In this document: positions 30,251-41,145 of the stretch, piece by piece
Numbering within the stretch: position 1 is the stretch's first letter
Layout of the letters: every line of letters starts with the position of its first letter
Source: Myxococcales bacterium
Lineage (GTDB): Bacteria > Myxococcota_A > Polyangia > Haliangiales > Haliangiaceae
Assembly (NCBI GenBank): GCA_016717005.1
Contig: JADJUF010000008.1
Location: 77,501 to 141,500 of the forward strand
Length of the DNA: 64,000 nt
Direction of reading: 5' to 3'
The notes under the pieces: generated by a model
What the model was told of the DNA's origin: nothing
Database searches by the model: none
What the model saw: the letters and a program-made list of their open reading frames with translations, nothing else
Program-made: the position numbers and the translations under genes

Positions 30251-31228
30251 GTGGCCGGCCTGGCGCCTGCATCGCACGCTCGTGTGTATCGCCTCGCGCT
30301 GGTGCTCGCGGCTGGGACCTTCGCAGGCGGCTGCGTCGAGCCCGGCGCGGAGCCCAGCCTGGGCACGACCGGCGACGCCATCATCGGCGGCGCGCCGACC
30401 GGGACCGGCCTGTACCCGGCCATCGGGGCCATCTATGAGGGCGGTGTGATCTGCACCGGCACGCTGATCGCCCCGGACGCGGTGCTGTCCGCGGCCCACT
30501 GCTTCCAGGAGGGCGCGCCGCCGCCGGCGTTCACCCTCGATCACGACGCCCGCGGCGCGGTCACGACCATCGCCGGCGCGGCGGTCGTCATGCATCCGAT
30601 GTGGGACATCGATCGGCCGATCGGCGACGGGCCGCAGCTGTACTACGACCTCGCGATCCTGCGCCTGGCCGAGCCGGTGACCGGCGTCGAGCCGCTGCCG
30701 ATCCCGAGCGCGCGCGAGGCCGCGACCCTGGCCGACGGCATGATGGTCACGCTGGTCGGCTACGGCGAGACCGTCGACGGCGATCCGGCCAGCGCGGGCC
30801 TGAAGGTCGACGCCGAGGCGCCGATCGTCGCGCGCAGCCCGAGCGAGCTGCAGATCAGCAACCCGGGCGAGGCCCAGAACTGCTACGGCGACTCGGGCGG
30901 GCCGGCCATCGTTGATCTCGGCGAGGGCCCGCGGGTCGTCGGCGTGGTGTCGCGCGGCGCGACCGCGGTGCCGACCTGCGATCAAGGCGGCGTCGACACC
31001 CGCGTCGACTACTACCAGCGCTGGATCCGCCAGCAGGTGCCGGCCGCGTGCGTCGGTGGCCAGGCCTGCGCCGGCGGCACCGATCCGCCGCTGCCCGATC
31101 CCGACGCGGGGCTCGGCGCCGAGATCACCGGCGGCTGCGCGGCCGGCGGGCGCGGCGACGGGGGCGCGGCGATCGCGCTGGTGGTTCTGGCGGCGGCGGT
31201 GCGGCGGCGACGGCGCGCGATCGAGTAG
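30251..31228 (+). CDS. Trypsin-like serine protease with lipobox and MYXO-CTERM-like tail
   Basis: 325 aa from GTG 30251. The signal region ends in GTFAGGC, a lipobox-like site. The mature protease begins IIGGAP, the usual trypsin N terminus, and has a complete triad: His in VLSAAHC, Asp in YYDLAILRL, Ser in CYGDSGGPA. After the S1 domain a Pro/Asp linker leads to a C-terminal tail with TGGCAAGG, a hydrophobic stretch (AAIALVVLAAAV) and RRRRR. This matches the MYXO-CTERM plan (Cys motif, helix, Arg cluster), which sorts proteins to the surface in myxobacteria. It probably acts outside the cell, for example in prey digestion. The methyltransferase gene starts 9 bp later. Confidence 0.9.
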   Translation: MAGLAPASHARVYRLALVLAAGTFAGGCVEPGAEPSLGTTGDAIIGGAPTGTGLYPAIGAIYEGGVICTGTLIAPDAVLSAAHCFQEGAPPPAFTLDHDARGAVTTIAGAAVVMHPMWDIDRPIGDGPQLYYDLAILRLAEPVTGVEPLPIPSAREAATLADGMMVTLVGYGETVDGDPASAGLKVDAEAPIVARSPSELQISNPGEAQNCYGDSGGPAIVDLGEGPRVVGVVSRGATAVPTCDQGGVDTRVDYYQRWIRQQVPAACVGGQACAGGTDPPLPDPDAGLGAEITGGCAAGGRGDGGAAIALVVLAAAVRRRRRAIE

Positions 31229-31237
31229 GCTGGCGCC

Positions 31238-32419
31238 GTGCCCGCGCCGATCCTCGAGGTGACCGCCGAGGCCGCCACGTTCGTCGCGGGCGGCGGCCGC
31301 GACGTCGACACCGCGCGGCTGCCGGCCGCGGCGAGCCACGCCGCCGGGGCGGTCGTGACGCTGATCGATCCGCGCGGCGACGACGTCGGCGTGGCGATCG
31401 TCGACCCCGACAACCAGCGCCTGCGGGTGATGCTGGTGCCGGCCGACGGCTTCCCGACGGTGAGCGCGGCGGTCCTGAGCTGGCGGCTCGAGCGGGCGCT
31501 GGCGTGGCGCAAGGCGCTGGGGCTGCCCGGCGACGACGCGACCTATCGGCTGGTCCACGGCGCGGGCGACGGGCTGCCGGGGTTCACGTGCGACGTGCTG
31601 GGGCGGTACGCCGTGCTCTACGCGTACGCGCCGGCGCTGGTGCCGTGGGCCAAGCAGCTGGCCGAGGCCGTGCGCGGGTTCACCGGCGTGCGCGGCGTGG
31701 TGGTCAAGGTCCGCGCCCGCGGCGGCGCCAGCGAGGTCGCGCAGGAGATCGTCGGCGACGCGCCGCCCGAGCGGTACGTGGCCGAGGAGCACGGCGTGCC
31801 GGTCGAGATCCACCCGCTCGGCGGGCTCAACGTCGGGCTGTTCACCGACATGCGCGAGGAGCGCCAGCGCCTGGGCCGGTTCGTCGGCGGCGGCGCGGTG
31901 CTGAACCTGTTCTCGTACACCGCGATGCTGTCGGTCGCGTGCGCGCGCGCCGGCGCCGCCTCGGTGGTCTCGGTCGACACCTCCGACGGCGTCGCGGCCT
32001 GGGCCCGCGGCAACTTCGCGCGCTCGGGGTTCGATCCCGCCGACAAGCGCTGGCGGTTCGAGACCGGCGACGCGGTGCGGTTCCTGGCCCGGGCCGACAA
32101 GGCCCGCGAGCGCTACCGGCTGATCGTGATCGATCCGCCGACGTTCTCGACCGCGCGCGGCGCGCCGTGGACGCTCGACCGCGACTACCCGGCGCTGATC
32201 GGCCAGGCCGCGGCGGTGGTCGAGCCCGGCGGCTGCCTGTGGCTGGCGGCCAACACCCACGAGCTCGGCTCGCTCGGTCGCCTCGTCGCCAAGGGCCTCA
32301 AGCTGGCCGGCCGGGACGGCGTGATCGTGGCCCAGGGCGGGCTGCCGGCCGACTATCCGACGGTGGCGGCGCAGGCGCGCGACCGCTACCTGCAGATCGT
32401 GGTCGTGCGCGTGGCGTGA
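31238..32419 (+). CDS. Class I SAM-dependent rRNA methyltransferase (RlmI-like)
   Basis: 393 aa. The N-terminal PUA-like domain is recognisable by GDDVGVAIVDPDNQRLRVM. The middle RlmI-type segment has YRLVHGAGDGLPGFTCDVLG and GLNVGLFTDMREER. The Rossmann domain shows VLNLFSYTAMLSVACARAGA (SAM loop), VSVDTSDGV and the catalytic-type DPPTFS. RlmI and relatives methylate C5 of a cytosine in 23S rRNA; the exact target here is not certain. Start GTG 31238 follows the protease stop by 9 bp, so the two are probably co-transcribed although functionally unrelated. Confidence 0.85.
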   Translation: MPAPILEVTAEAATFVAGGGRDVDTARLPAAASHAAGAVVTLIDPRGDDVGVAIVDPDNQRLRVMLVPADGFPTVSAAVLSWRLERALAWRKALGLPGDDATYRLVHGAGDGLPGFTCDVLGRYAVLYAYAPALVPWAKQLAEAVRGFTGVRGVVVKVRARGGASEVAQEIVGDAPPERYVAEEHGVPVEIHPLGGLNVGLFTDMREERQRLGRFVGGGAVLNLFSYTAMLSVACARAGAASVVSVDTSDGVAAWARGNFARSGFDPADKRWRFETGDAVRFLARADKARERYRLIVIDPPTFSTARGAPWTLDRDYPALIGQAAAVVEPGGCLWLAANTHELGSLGRLVAKGLKLAGRDGVIVAQGGLPADYPTVAAQARDRYLQIVVVRVA

Positions 32420-32461
32420 CCCTGCCGGCGTGCAGCGGACTGCTGCCGAGCCGCCCGCCGC

Positions 32462-34366
32462 TCAGCTCAGGCGCTGGGCCAGGCGCTCGGCGGCGCGAGT
32501 GGCCAGGGCCATGATCGTGACCTGGGGGTTGACGCCGAGCGAGCTCGGCACCGACGCGCCGTCGATGACGTAGAGGCCGGGGGTGTCGTGGACCTGGTGA
32601 TCGGGCGACACCACCGAGGCGCTGGGATCGAGCCCGAGCCGGGCGGTGCCGAGCGGGTGGTAGGCCGACAGGTCGAGGTCGCTGGCGCGGATCGTCGCGG
32701 CCCGGAGCCGGGCGAGCTCGTCGACGCTGTGGATCTCGGTGTGGCCGTGGACCGGCAGCATGACCGTGCGCGCGCCGCCGGCGAAGAACACCCGGGCCAG
32801 GATGTCGATGCCGCGGCGCAGGCGCGCGACGTCGGCGTCGCCAAGGACGTAGGTGATGACCGGGCGGCCGCGCACCAGGCGCACGCGCCCGCGCGAGGTG
32901 TCCGCGACCATGAGGCCGAAGCTGGCGATGTGGTCGAAGCCCTCGCACAGCTCGATCAGCCGCGGCCCGAGCTGCGGCATCAGCGCGGCGGTGAACTCGA
33001 GCGGCGTGGCCGCGCCCTCGAACAGGATCCCCTCCTCGGCGAACTCCTCGATCGCGAGGCCCTGGGGCACGCCGCGCCAGCTCTCGATCGGCTCGTCGAA
33101 CACCGCCAGCGCGCCGGCGGCCGGGTGGATCGACAGGTTGCGGCCGAGCTGGCCCGAGCTGGTGCCGACGTGGTTGCGCTCGAGGAAGGTCGGCGTGATC
33201 AGCGCGCCGCACGACACCACGACCGCCCGGGCGCGGACGGTCAGCGTGCGCCCGGCGTGGGTCCGCGCCACGAGCCCGACCGCGTGGCCGCCCTCGACGA
33301 TGATGCGCTCGGCCCGGACGCTGGTGAACAGCTCGGCGCCGGCGCGCAGCGCCAGCGGCACGTACGACACGTTGGTGGAGCGCTTGGCGTCGGTGGGGCA
33401 GCCGAAACAGCACACGCCCTGGCCGTCGCAGTCGGGCGCGTTGCGGGCCAGCGGCGCGTGGCGGTAGCCGAGCGCGTCGCAGCCCCGGGCCACGACCCGG
33501 GCGCAGCCGCCGAGCACGCTGGCGGCGGTCGGCGCCACGCCCAGCACGCGCTCGACCCGCTCGTAGTACGGCGCCAGGTGATCGCTGGTGAACTCCGTCA
33601 GGCCGTAGTCCTGGCGCCAGTGCGCGAGCACGCGCTCGGGCACGCGGTAGCAGGTGCCGGAGTTGACGGTGGTGGTGCCGCCGACGGTGACGCCGATCGG
33701 GATCGGGATCGTGACGTTGCCGAGCGAGAACGTGGCGCCGCCGGCCCGGTACATCTGCTGCTGCATCGCGAACGGGCGGCCGGTGAACTCGTGGCGCTCG
33801 AAGTAGCGGCCCTCCTCGACCATCGCCACCGCGAGGCCGGCCTCGGCCAGCTCGCGCGCCACGACCGCGCCGCCGGCGCCGGTGCCGATGATCACGACGT
33901 CGACCTCGATCGCGAGGTCGTGGTCGGTCGCGGCCAGGTCGTGGACCCGCTCGCGCGGGTAGGGCGCCCGGGTCTCGCGCTTGCCGCGGGTGTCGTAGAC
34001 GCAGCCGAGCCGGCGATAGAGCGCCGGATCGTCGAAGTGCGCGACCTTGAGCGGCACCAGGAGCGCGCGCACCGCGGTCCGGCGGGCCAGGTCACCGGTC
34101 CGCCAGCGCTCGAGCATCGCCAGGCGCTCGTCGGTCGAGAGCCGGGCGAAGCGGCGCCGGCGGGTCAGCAGGGCCGCCGCGTCGAGGGCGCTGAGGATCG
34201 CGCCGAAGCCGCGCTGGGCGAGCTCCGGGAACCCGCCGAAGGCCTGCTCGACCCGGTCGACGGTGTGCGACCCGCCGGCGGGCATGAACTGCCCGGCCGG
34301 CAGCGCCGCCTCGGCCACGGCGGTGAGCGTGGAGCGGTGCGCGGATGACAGCGACATCAGGGCCAC
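32462..34366 (-). CDS. GMC-family FAD oxidoreductase
   Basis: 634 aa. An N-terminal helical region of about 150 residues precedes the FAD fold, with dinucleotide motif VVIIGTGAGGAVVARELAEAG (about residue 155). The GMC signatures follow: GGTTTVNSGTCYRVP, and near the C terminus SAYHPLGTARLG with the active-site His, then VIDGASVPSSLGVNPQVTIM. A Cys-rich insert, CDGQGVCCFGC, is found in long-chain alcohol oxidases and cholesterol-oxidase-like GMC enzymes. No twin-Arg signal is visible. It probably oxidises a lipid alcohol or sterol; the substrate is not determinable. The gene converges with the methyltransferase gene. Confidence 0.9.
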   Translation of the reverse strand: MALMSLSSAHRSTLTAVAEAALPAGQFMPAGGSHTVDRVEQAFGGFPELAQRGFGAILSALDAAALLTRRRRFARLSTDERLAMLERWRTGDLARRTAVRALLVPLKVAHFDDPALYRRLGCVYDTRGKRETRAPYPRERVHDLAATDHDLAIEVDVVIIGTGAGGAVVARELAEAGLAVAMVEEGRYFERHEFTGRPFAMQQQMYRAGGATFSLGNVTIPIPIGVTVGGTTTVNSGTCYRVPERVLAHWRQDYGLTEFTSDHLAPYYERVERVLGVAPTAASVLGGCARVVARGCDALGYRHAPLARNAPDCDGQGVCCFGCPTDAKRSTNVSYVPLALRAGAELFTSVRAERIIVEGGHAVGLVARTHAGRTLTVRARAVVVSCGALITPTFLERNHVGTSSGQLGRNLSIHPAAGALAVFDEPIESWRGVPQGLAIEEFAEEGILFEGAATPLEFTAALMPQLGPRLIELCEGFDHIASFGLMVADTSRGRVRLVRGRPVITYVLGDADVARLRRGIDILARVFFAGGARTVMLPVHGHTEIHSVDELARLRAATIRASDLDLSAYHPLGTARLGLDPSASVVSPDHQVHDTPGLYVIDGASVPSSLGVNPQVTIMALATRAAERLAQRLS

Positions 34367-34416
34367 GGCGACCAGCCTACCGCAGAGCGGTCCAATGGTT
34401 CAACAGGTGCGGGCGC

Positions 34417-36142
34417 TCACGGCGCCGAGCGCGCGAACCCGGCGTCGAGGAACCCGTAGCTGGCGGCCAGGCTGGCGCCGAAGAACACCTCGCCGGCGTC
34501 GAGCCGCAGGTCCGCGCCGGCCCGGATCGACGAGGCCCGGTTGAGCGTCCAGGTCCAGCCGGCGGTGCCGCCGACCGCGAGGCCGAGGTCGGTGTCGTCG
34601 AGGTCGTCCTCGGACGCGGCCAGCGACGCGCCGACGTCGAACGCGCCGACCAGCTCGCCGTGATCGGCGTGGACGAACCGGCGCCAGCGGGCGTCGGCGC
34701 CGACCCGCCACGGCGCCGGCACGCCGTCGTCGGCGAGGATCCGGTAGCGCGCGTCGAGGTGCCCGAGCACGTCGTGCGCGAGGCCGAGCTGGCGCCCGAC
34801 GGTGACGGTCGCGAGGACCAGCTCGGTGCGCCCGTCCGGCACCATCGGGTCGTCCTCGCGCAGCAGGTACTCCTCGCCGATCTGCAGGCTGGCGTCGACG
34901 CCGCTGACCCGGTGGTCGAAGCTCGGGTCGCGCAGCACCTCGAGGATCGCGAACGTCGTGCCGGCGTCGGGCTCGCCGAGGAGCACGCCGGCCTCGCGCA
35001 GGATCGCGACGGTCGCGGTCAGCTGGCGGTAGCCGGTGCGATCGCGGCGGGTGTCCCACCACGCCGACTGCAGCTTGGCGGCGAGCGCGTCGTCGATCGG
35101 GCGGCCCAGCGCGCGGCTGGCCTCGAGCAGGTGCTCGAGCTGGCGCGCCCGCAGCCGCGGCCCGACGTCGATGACCCGGCCGTAGCCGCCGCCGATCGCG
35201 ACGCCGAGATCGGCGACCGTGCGGACGTCCTTGGTCGCGGGATCCATCGGATCGTCGCGCTCGATCGCGAGGTACTGGATCCGCGCGGCCACGACGCCGC
35301 GGCCGAGGCCGTAGAGCCCGGGGCCGGCGTAGGCGCGGAACTCGCCGCCGCCGTCGAGGTCGACGATCGTCGCGCGGGAGGTGGCGGGGCCGTCGGGGTC
35401 GCGCAGGCCGGCGATCACGCGGGCGCCGGCGTGCGCGCCCCACGCGGTCTGGTCGCGATCGATCCAGCGGGCGTAGCGGCCGCTGGCGTCGAGGTCGAAC
35501 GCGGTGCGCTGGCGGACGGTGTCGTAGGCCAGCGTCGCGGCGCCGACCGCGAACGTGAGCGCCTCGGACTGGGCCAGGACGCCGTCGTCGAAGCGGTCGG
35601 TGGTCGGCGGCGGCGGCGTGCGGGCGCCGAGCAGATCGGGCACGCCGTCGGGCGGCGGCGCCCGGTCGGGCGTCGGATCCGTGGTGCGATCGGGCGGCGG
35701 CGTGGGATCCGGCGTGGGATCGGGCGTCGGATCCGGCGGGGGCGGCGGCGGCGGCGGCCGCGGCCCCGAGCTTGGCCAGCGCCTTGCGCGCCAGGTCGCG
35801 CTGGGTGCGATCGCGCGACGCGTCGCTGGCGATCTTCTCGAGCACCGGCACCGCGCTCTTGTCGCCGAGCGCGCCGAGCCCCTCGATCGCGATCTCGCCG
35901 ATCACGTCGAACGCCTCGTTGTCGGCCAGCTTGATCAGCGGGGCGACCGCGCGCTTGTCGCCGCTGGCCGCCAGCTTGCGCGCGGCGTCGCGGCGCTGCT
36001 CCTTCCAGGTCGGCCGATCGACGCCGGCCGGCTGCTTCTCGACCAGGCCGATCAGCGCGGGCACGTCGGCGGGCTGGGCCTGGGCCGGCGCGGCCGCGGC
36101 GGCCGCGAGCGCGACCGCGAGGATCCACGGGGCGCGGGTCAT
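34417..36142 (-). CDS. Exported HEAT-repeat protein with Pro-rich linker and large C-terminal domain, frame interrupted
   Basis: About 575 aa when bridged. A signal peptide (LAVALAAAAAAPAQA) is followed by HEAT-type repeats: AARKLAASGDKRAVAPLIKL and EGLGALGDKSAVPVLEKIA (about residues 45-125). After an Ala run the frame must change within the G/C repeats at 35735-35762. It then reads a linker of PDPT repeats and a roughly 400-residue domain of alternating polar/hydrophobic strands that begins PDLLGARTPPPP. The end (GWTWTLNRASSIRAGADLRL) resembles an outer-membrane beta-barrel. Periplasmic/outer-membrane location is inferred. Its ATG overlaps the stop of the upstream lipoprotein gene by two bases (TGATG). 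Confidence 0.7.
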
Positions 36143-36507
36143 CACTGCGCCCCGAATTCGAAGCAGAGCGGGTGGGCGTACGGGTGGGGCGACCCGGGCG
36201 CCAGCAGCTCGTCGCAGGTCGAGCTGGCGACGCAGGCGATCACCAGCGCGGCGCGGTCGGCGGGCATGCGCTCGAGCTCGTCGACGCACTGGCCCCAGTC
36301 GCGGTCGCCGTCCTCCGCGGCGTCGAGCGGGTAGCTGCCGCACTCGACCAGCCGCGTGCACGCGCCGGCCGGCGTGGTCTGGCTGTCCGGGCAGCCGGCG
36401 AGGGCGCCGCCCGAGGCGCAGCTGCCGCGGGTGCCGTCGACGTCGTCGGTGTCATCACAGCCCGCGCTGGCCAGCAGCGCGACGAATACAACGGCCGTAC
36501 TTCGCAT
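36142..36507 (-). CDS. Small Cys-rich lipoprotein
   Basis: 121 aa. A short lipoprotein signal, STAVVFVALLASAGC, is followed by DDTDD, an acidic +2 region that may favour retention or surface fate. Eight further Cys residues are spread through the mature part (GSCASGG, AGCPDSQ, CTRLVECG, QCVDELE, ACVASSTC, LCFEFG), suggesting several disulphides in the periplasm or at the surface. No family was recognised. The ATG at 36507 begins the signal directly, and the stop overlaps the start of the HEAT protein gene, indicating an operon. Confidence 0.75.
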   Translation of the reverse strand: MRSTAVVFVALLASAGCDDTDDVDGTRGSCASGGALAGCPDSQTTPAGACTRLVECGSYPLDAAEDGDRDWGQCVDELERMPADRAALVIACVASSTCDELLAPGSPHPYAHPLCFEFGAQ

Positions 36508-36579
36508 GGGGACGGAGCATAGCTCGGCGCGCCCGCGCCGTGGCGTCGCCGGGCGCGCGGTTGGGGCGACGTCGGCGCG

Positions 36580-36667
36580 TGGAACTCGTTCGGTCGAGCG
36601 CCCGTCCACGCGCCGGGCGTGTCGCGTCCTGGGTGGCGCGGTGTGGGGGCCGGCCCCTCGAGATGCC
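36580..36667 (+). repeat. Dispersed ~85-bp non-coding repeat, copy 2
   Basis: Second copy of the element at 25718-25802. It has GAACTCGTTCGGTCGAGC, CCCGTCCACGCGCCGGGC and a diverged end CCCCTCGAGATGCC. It lies in the 236-bp gap between the lipoprotein and the Fe-S oxidoreductase genes, just before a short duplication of the oxidoreductase 3' end. Confidence 0.65.
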
Positions 36668-36708
36668 GACCTGGTCATCCCTCGTCCGCCCCCCGCGCGG
36701 CCGCGCCG

Positions 36709-36743
36709 CGCCCTCGACTGCTCGGCGGCGGCGCCGCCCTCGA

Positions 36744-36759
<16 letters not shown>
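36709..36759. repeat. 25-bp tandem duplication at the Fe-S oxidoreductase 3' end
   Basis: CGCCCTCGACTGCTCGGCGG plus CGGCG at 36709-36733 recurs at 36735-36759 with one difference (CTGCTC versus CTACTC). The second copy holds the last codons (DAAAE) and TAG stop of the gene; the first lies just beyond the stop. Confidence 0.75.
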
Positions 36760-38903
<2,144 letters not shown>

Positions 38904-39029
38904 GCGTGCCTCGGGTCTCGTGTAACACGCTGCGTCGGGGGCTGTCTCGCCGGTGGCGGCCCGCGATCGGCCGCGCTGACGGTGGCTCAGCGGTGGTCGG
39001 CTCGGCGATGAACCCGCCGCAGCGCGGGC

Positions 39030-40532
39030 TCAGGCGCTGACGACCTCGTCGCGCAGGAAGTCGCGCTTCTTGCCGGCCAGGTGGCAGGCGATCCGCGCGG
39101 CGTTCCAGCCGACCGCGAGCTCGCCGTCGAGCCCGAGGTTGGGCAGCACCTGCGGCGACGCCAGGGTCAGGTTCTTGACGCCGGTGGCGTAGGGCACCCC
39201 GGCCAGGCCGCTGCCGCCGTCGAGGTTGGCGCGCCACACCGCCGGCAGCACCGCCGGTCCGCCCTGGGGCGGATCGAAGCCGCCGCGGCCGCCGGGGACC
39301 ACCGGGGCCACCCCGTCGTAGGGCGAGTGCATGACCACCAGGTGGGTGTGCACGAACGGGACGATGTCCTCGACCCGCTCGAGCACCTGGGCCCGGAACG
39401 TCGCGAGCGCGGCCGGGGTCGGGGGCGCGGCGTCGTCGCCGGCGCGCGGCACGGTCGCGGTGACCGTCAGCACGACCCGGCCCTGATCGTCGGGCTCCGA
39501 CGCGAACATGCCGAGGGCGTTGGCGCCGACCAGCGGCGCGCGCGGATCGGCGACCGCGAGGACCGCGGGCGCCATGCCCTCGGGGATCGCCGCCGCGTCG
39601 ATGACCAGGTTGATCGCGTAGGTCCAGCCGGCGACCTCGGCGCCCGCGGCCAGCTCGACCACGCGCTTGGGCGGCTTCTTGCCGAACAGCGGCACCAGCT
39701 CGTCGACCGGCACCGCCGCGACCACCTGGCCCGCGCCGAGCTCCTCGCCGGTGGCGAGCCGGACCGCGGTCAGCTTGGTCCACCCGGACACCAGCTCGGC
39801 GGCGACGCCGACCCGCAGCTCGCCGCCGGCGGCGGTGAGCTTCTCGATCAGCAGCTCGCGCAGCCCGGTGCCGTCGCCGCGCAGGCCCGGGGCGCCGGCG
39901 CGCCACAGCTCGAGCGCGCGCGCGATCGCCAGCGGCGGCGGATCGATCGCGCCGCCGCCCGCGGCCGCCGGGAGCGCGGTCAACGCCGCCAGCAGCGGCG
40001 CGTCGGCCAGGGGTTGCCACCACGCCGCGGCGGCCTCGGTCGCGCGCGCGGCCTGCTTGACCGCGTCGCGGCGCTCGAAGAAGCCGACGCCCGGGAACGC
40101 GTCGTCGCCGGTGAGCAGCGCGTCGCCGGCGCGGGCCACCTCGGCGGCCTGGTCCCACGCCGCGAGCGCGCGCTCGGTGGCGTCGGGGAGCTCGCGCACC
40201 AGCTCCTTGGCCTGGACCTGGGCCTCGCTCGACAGATCGATGCGCGCGTCGGGGCCGACCAGCTGCGCGGTCACGCGGACCTCGCGGACCCGGCGCTTGA
40301 GCGCGTGATCGAGGCCGAGCTCGCGGACGATGCGGGCGGCGGCGCCGGTGCCGCGCCCGGGCAGGAGGCCGAGCGCGGTCGGCAGCTTGAGCGGGCCCAG
40401 CGGGTAGCGCGCCGGCCGGGTCTCGTCGGCGAGCACCAGCGTGCGCAGGCCGCGGCGCGCGCACAGCGCCGCGCACGCCAGCCCGGGGGTGGCGTCGCCG
40501 ATCACGATCAGATCATACGAGTTGGTCGGCAC
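39030..40532 (-). CDS. FAD-dependent oxidoreductase, phytoene-desaturase-like
   Basis: 500 aa. The N terminus is a dinucleotide fold (SYDLIVIGDATPGLACAALC), where the usual GxGxxG reads GDATPG, a variant. The middle has GDGTGLRELLIEKLTAAGGE, typical of phytoene desaturase/amine-oxidase-like proteins, and the C terminus ends VLPNLGLDGELAVGWNAARI. A Gly-rich FAD motif is weaker than in confirmed desaturases, so flavin binding is probable rather than certain. It could be a reductase or a structural relative. The start overlaps the 3' end of purN by 20 bp, placing it in the purMN operon although no purine role is known for the family. Confidence 0.72.
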   Translation of the reverse strand: MPTNSYDLIVIGDATPGLACAALCARRGLRTLVLADETRPARYPLGPLKLPTALGLLPGRGTGAAARIVRELGLDHALKRRVREVRVTAQLVGPDARIDLSSEAQVQAKELVRELPDATERALAAWDQAAEVARAGDALLTGDDAFPGVGFFERRDAVKQAARATEAAAAWWQPLADAPLLAALTALPAAAGGGAIDPPPLAIARALELWRAGAPGLRGDGTGLRELLIEKLTAAGGELRVGVAAELVSGWTKLTAVRLATGEELGAGQVVAAVPVDELVPLFGKKPPKRVVELAAGAEVAGWTYAINLVIDAAAIPEGMAPAVLAVADPRAPLVGANALGMFASEPDDQGRVVLTVTATVPRAGDDAAPPTPAALATFRAQVLERVEDIVPFVHTHLVVMHSPYDGVAPVVPGGRGGFDPPQGGPAVLPAVWRANLDGGSGLAGVPYATGVKNLTLASPQVLPNLGLDGELAVGWNAARIACHLAGKKRDFLRDEVVSA

Positions 40533-41145
40533 CGTCGGCCTCGGGGCTGATCGTCACGACGCGGCCCGCGACCGCGATCTGGCCGGCGGCGAGCGCGCGC
40601 ACCACCATCGGCAAGAGCTGGTGCTCCTCGCGCTGGATGCGCTGGTGGAGCGCCGCGGCGTCGTCGTCGGCGCGGACCGCGACCGCGCGCTGGGCGATGA
40701 TCGGGCCGGTGTCGACGCCGTCGTCGACGAAGTGGACCGTGACGCCGCTGACCTTGGCGCCGTGGGCCAGCGCCTGGGCCGGGGCGTCGACGCCGGGGAA
40801 CGCCGGCAGCAGGGCCGGGTGGGTGTTGACGATCCGGCGCGGGAACGCGGCGACGAAGGTCGTGGTCAGCACCCGCATGAACCCGGCTAGCACGACCGCC
40901 TCGACCTCGTGGCGGGTCAGCTCGGCCAGGAGCGCTCGCTCGAACGCGGCGCGATCGCCGAACGCCTGGTGATCGATCACCACCGCGGGCTTGCCGGCGG
41001 CGGTCGCCCGCGCCAGGGCGGGCGCGCCGGGCCGGTTGGAGATGACCACCGCGATCGTCGCGGGGGCCAGGCGGCCGGCGTCCTCGGCGGCCAGGAGCGC
41101 GCCCAGGTTGGTGCCGCGGCCCGACACCAGGACGCCGATCTTCAT
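40513..41145 (-). CDS. purN: Phosphoribosylglycinamide formyltransferase
   Basis: 210 aa. Transfers the formyl group of 10-formyl-THF to GAR in purine synthesis step 3. It begins MKIGVLVSGRGTNLGALL, the phosphate-binding loop, and has VLAGFMRVL and the catalytic region NTHPALLPAFPGVDA followed by GVTVHFVDDGVDTGPII, which holds the essential Asn, His and Asp. The start codon overlaps the purM stop by four bases (ATGA), so purM and purN are translationally coupled. The 3' end overlaps the next gene by 20 bp. Confidence 0.95.
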   Translation of the reverse strand: MKIGVLVSGRGTNLGALLAAEDAGRLAPATIAVVISNRPGAPALARATAAGKPAVVIDHQAFGDRAAFERALLAELTRHEVEAVVLAGFMRVLTTTFVAAFPRRIVNTHPALLPAFPGVDAPAQALAHGAKVSGVTVHFVDDGVDTGPIIAQRAVAVRADDDAAALHQRIQREEHQLLPMVVRALAAGQIAVAGRVVTISPEADGADQLV

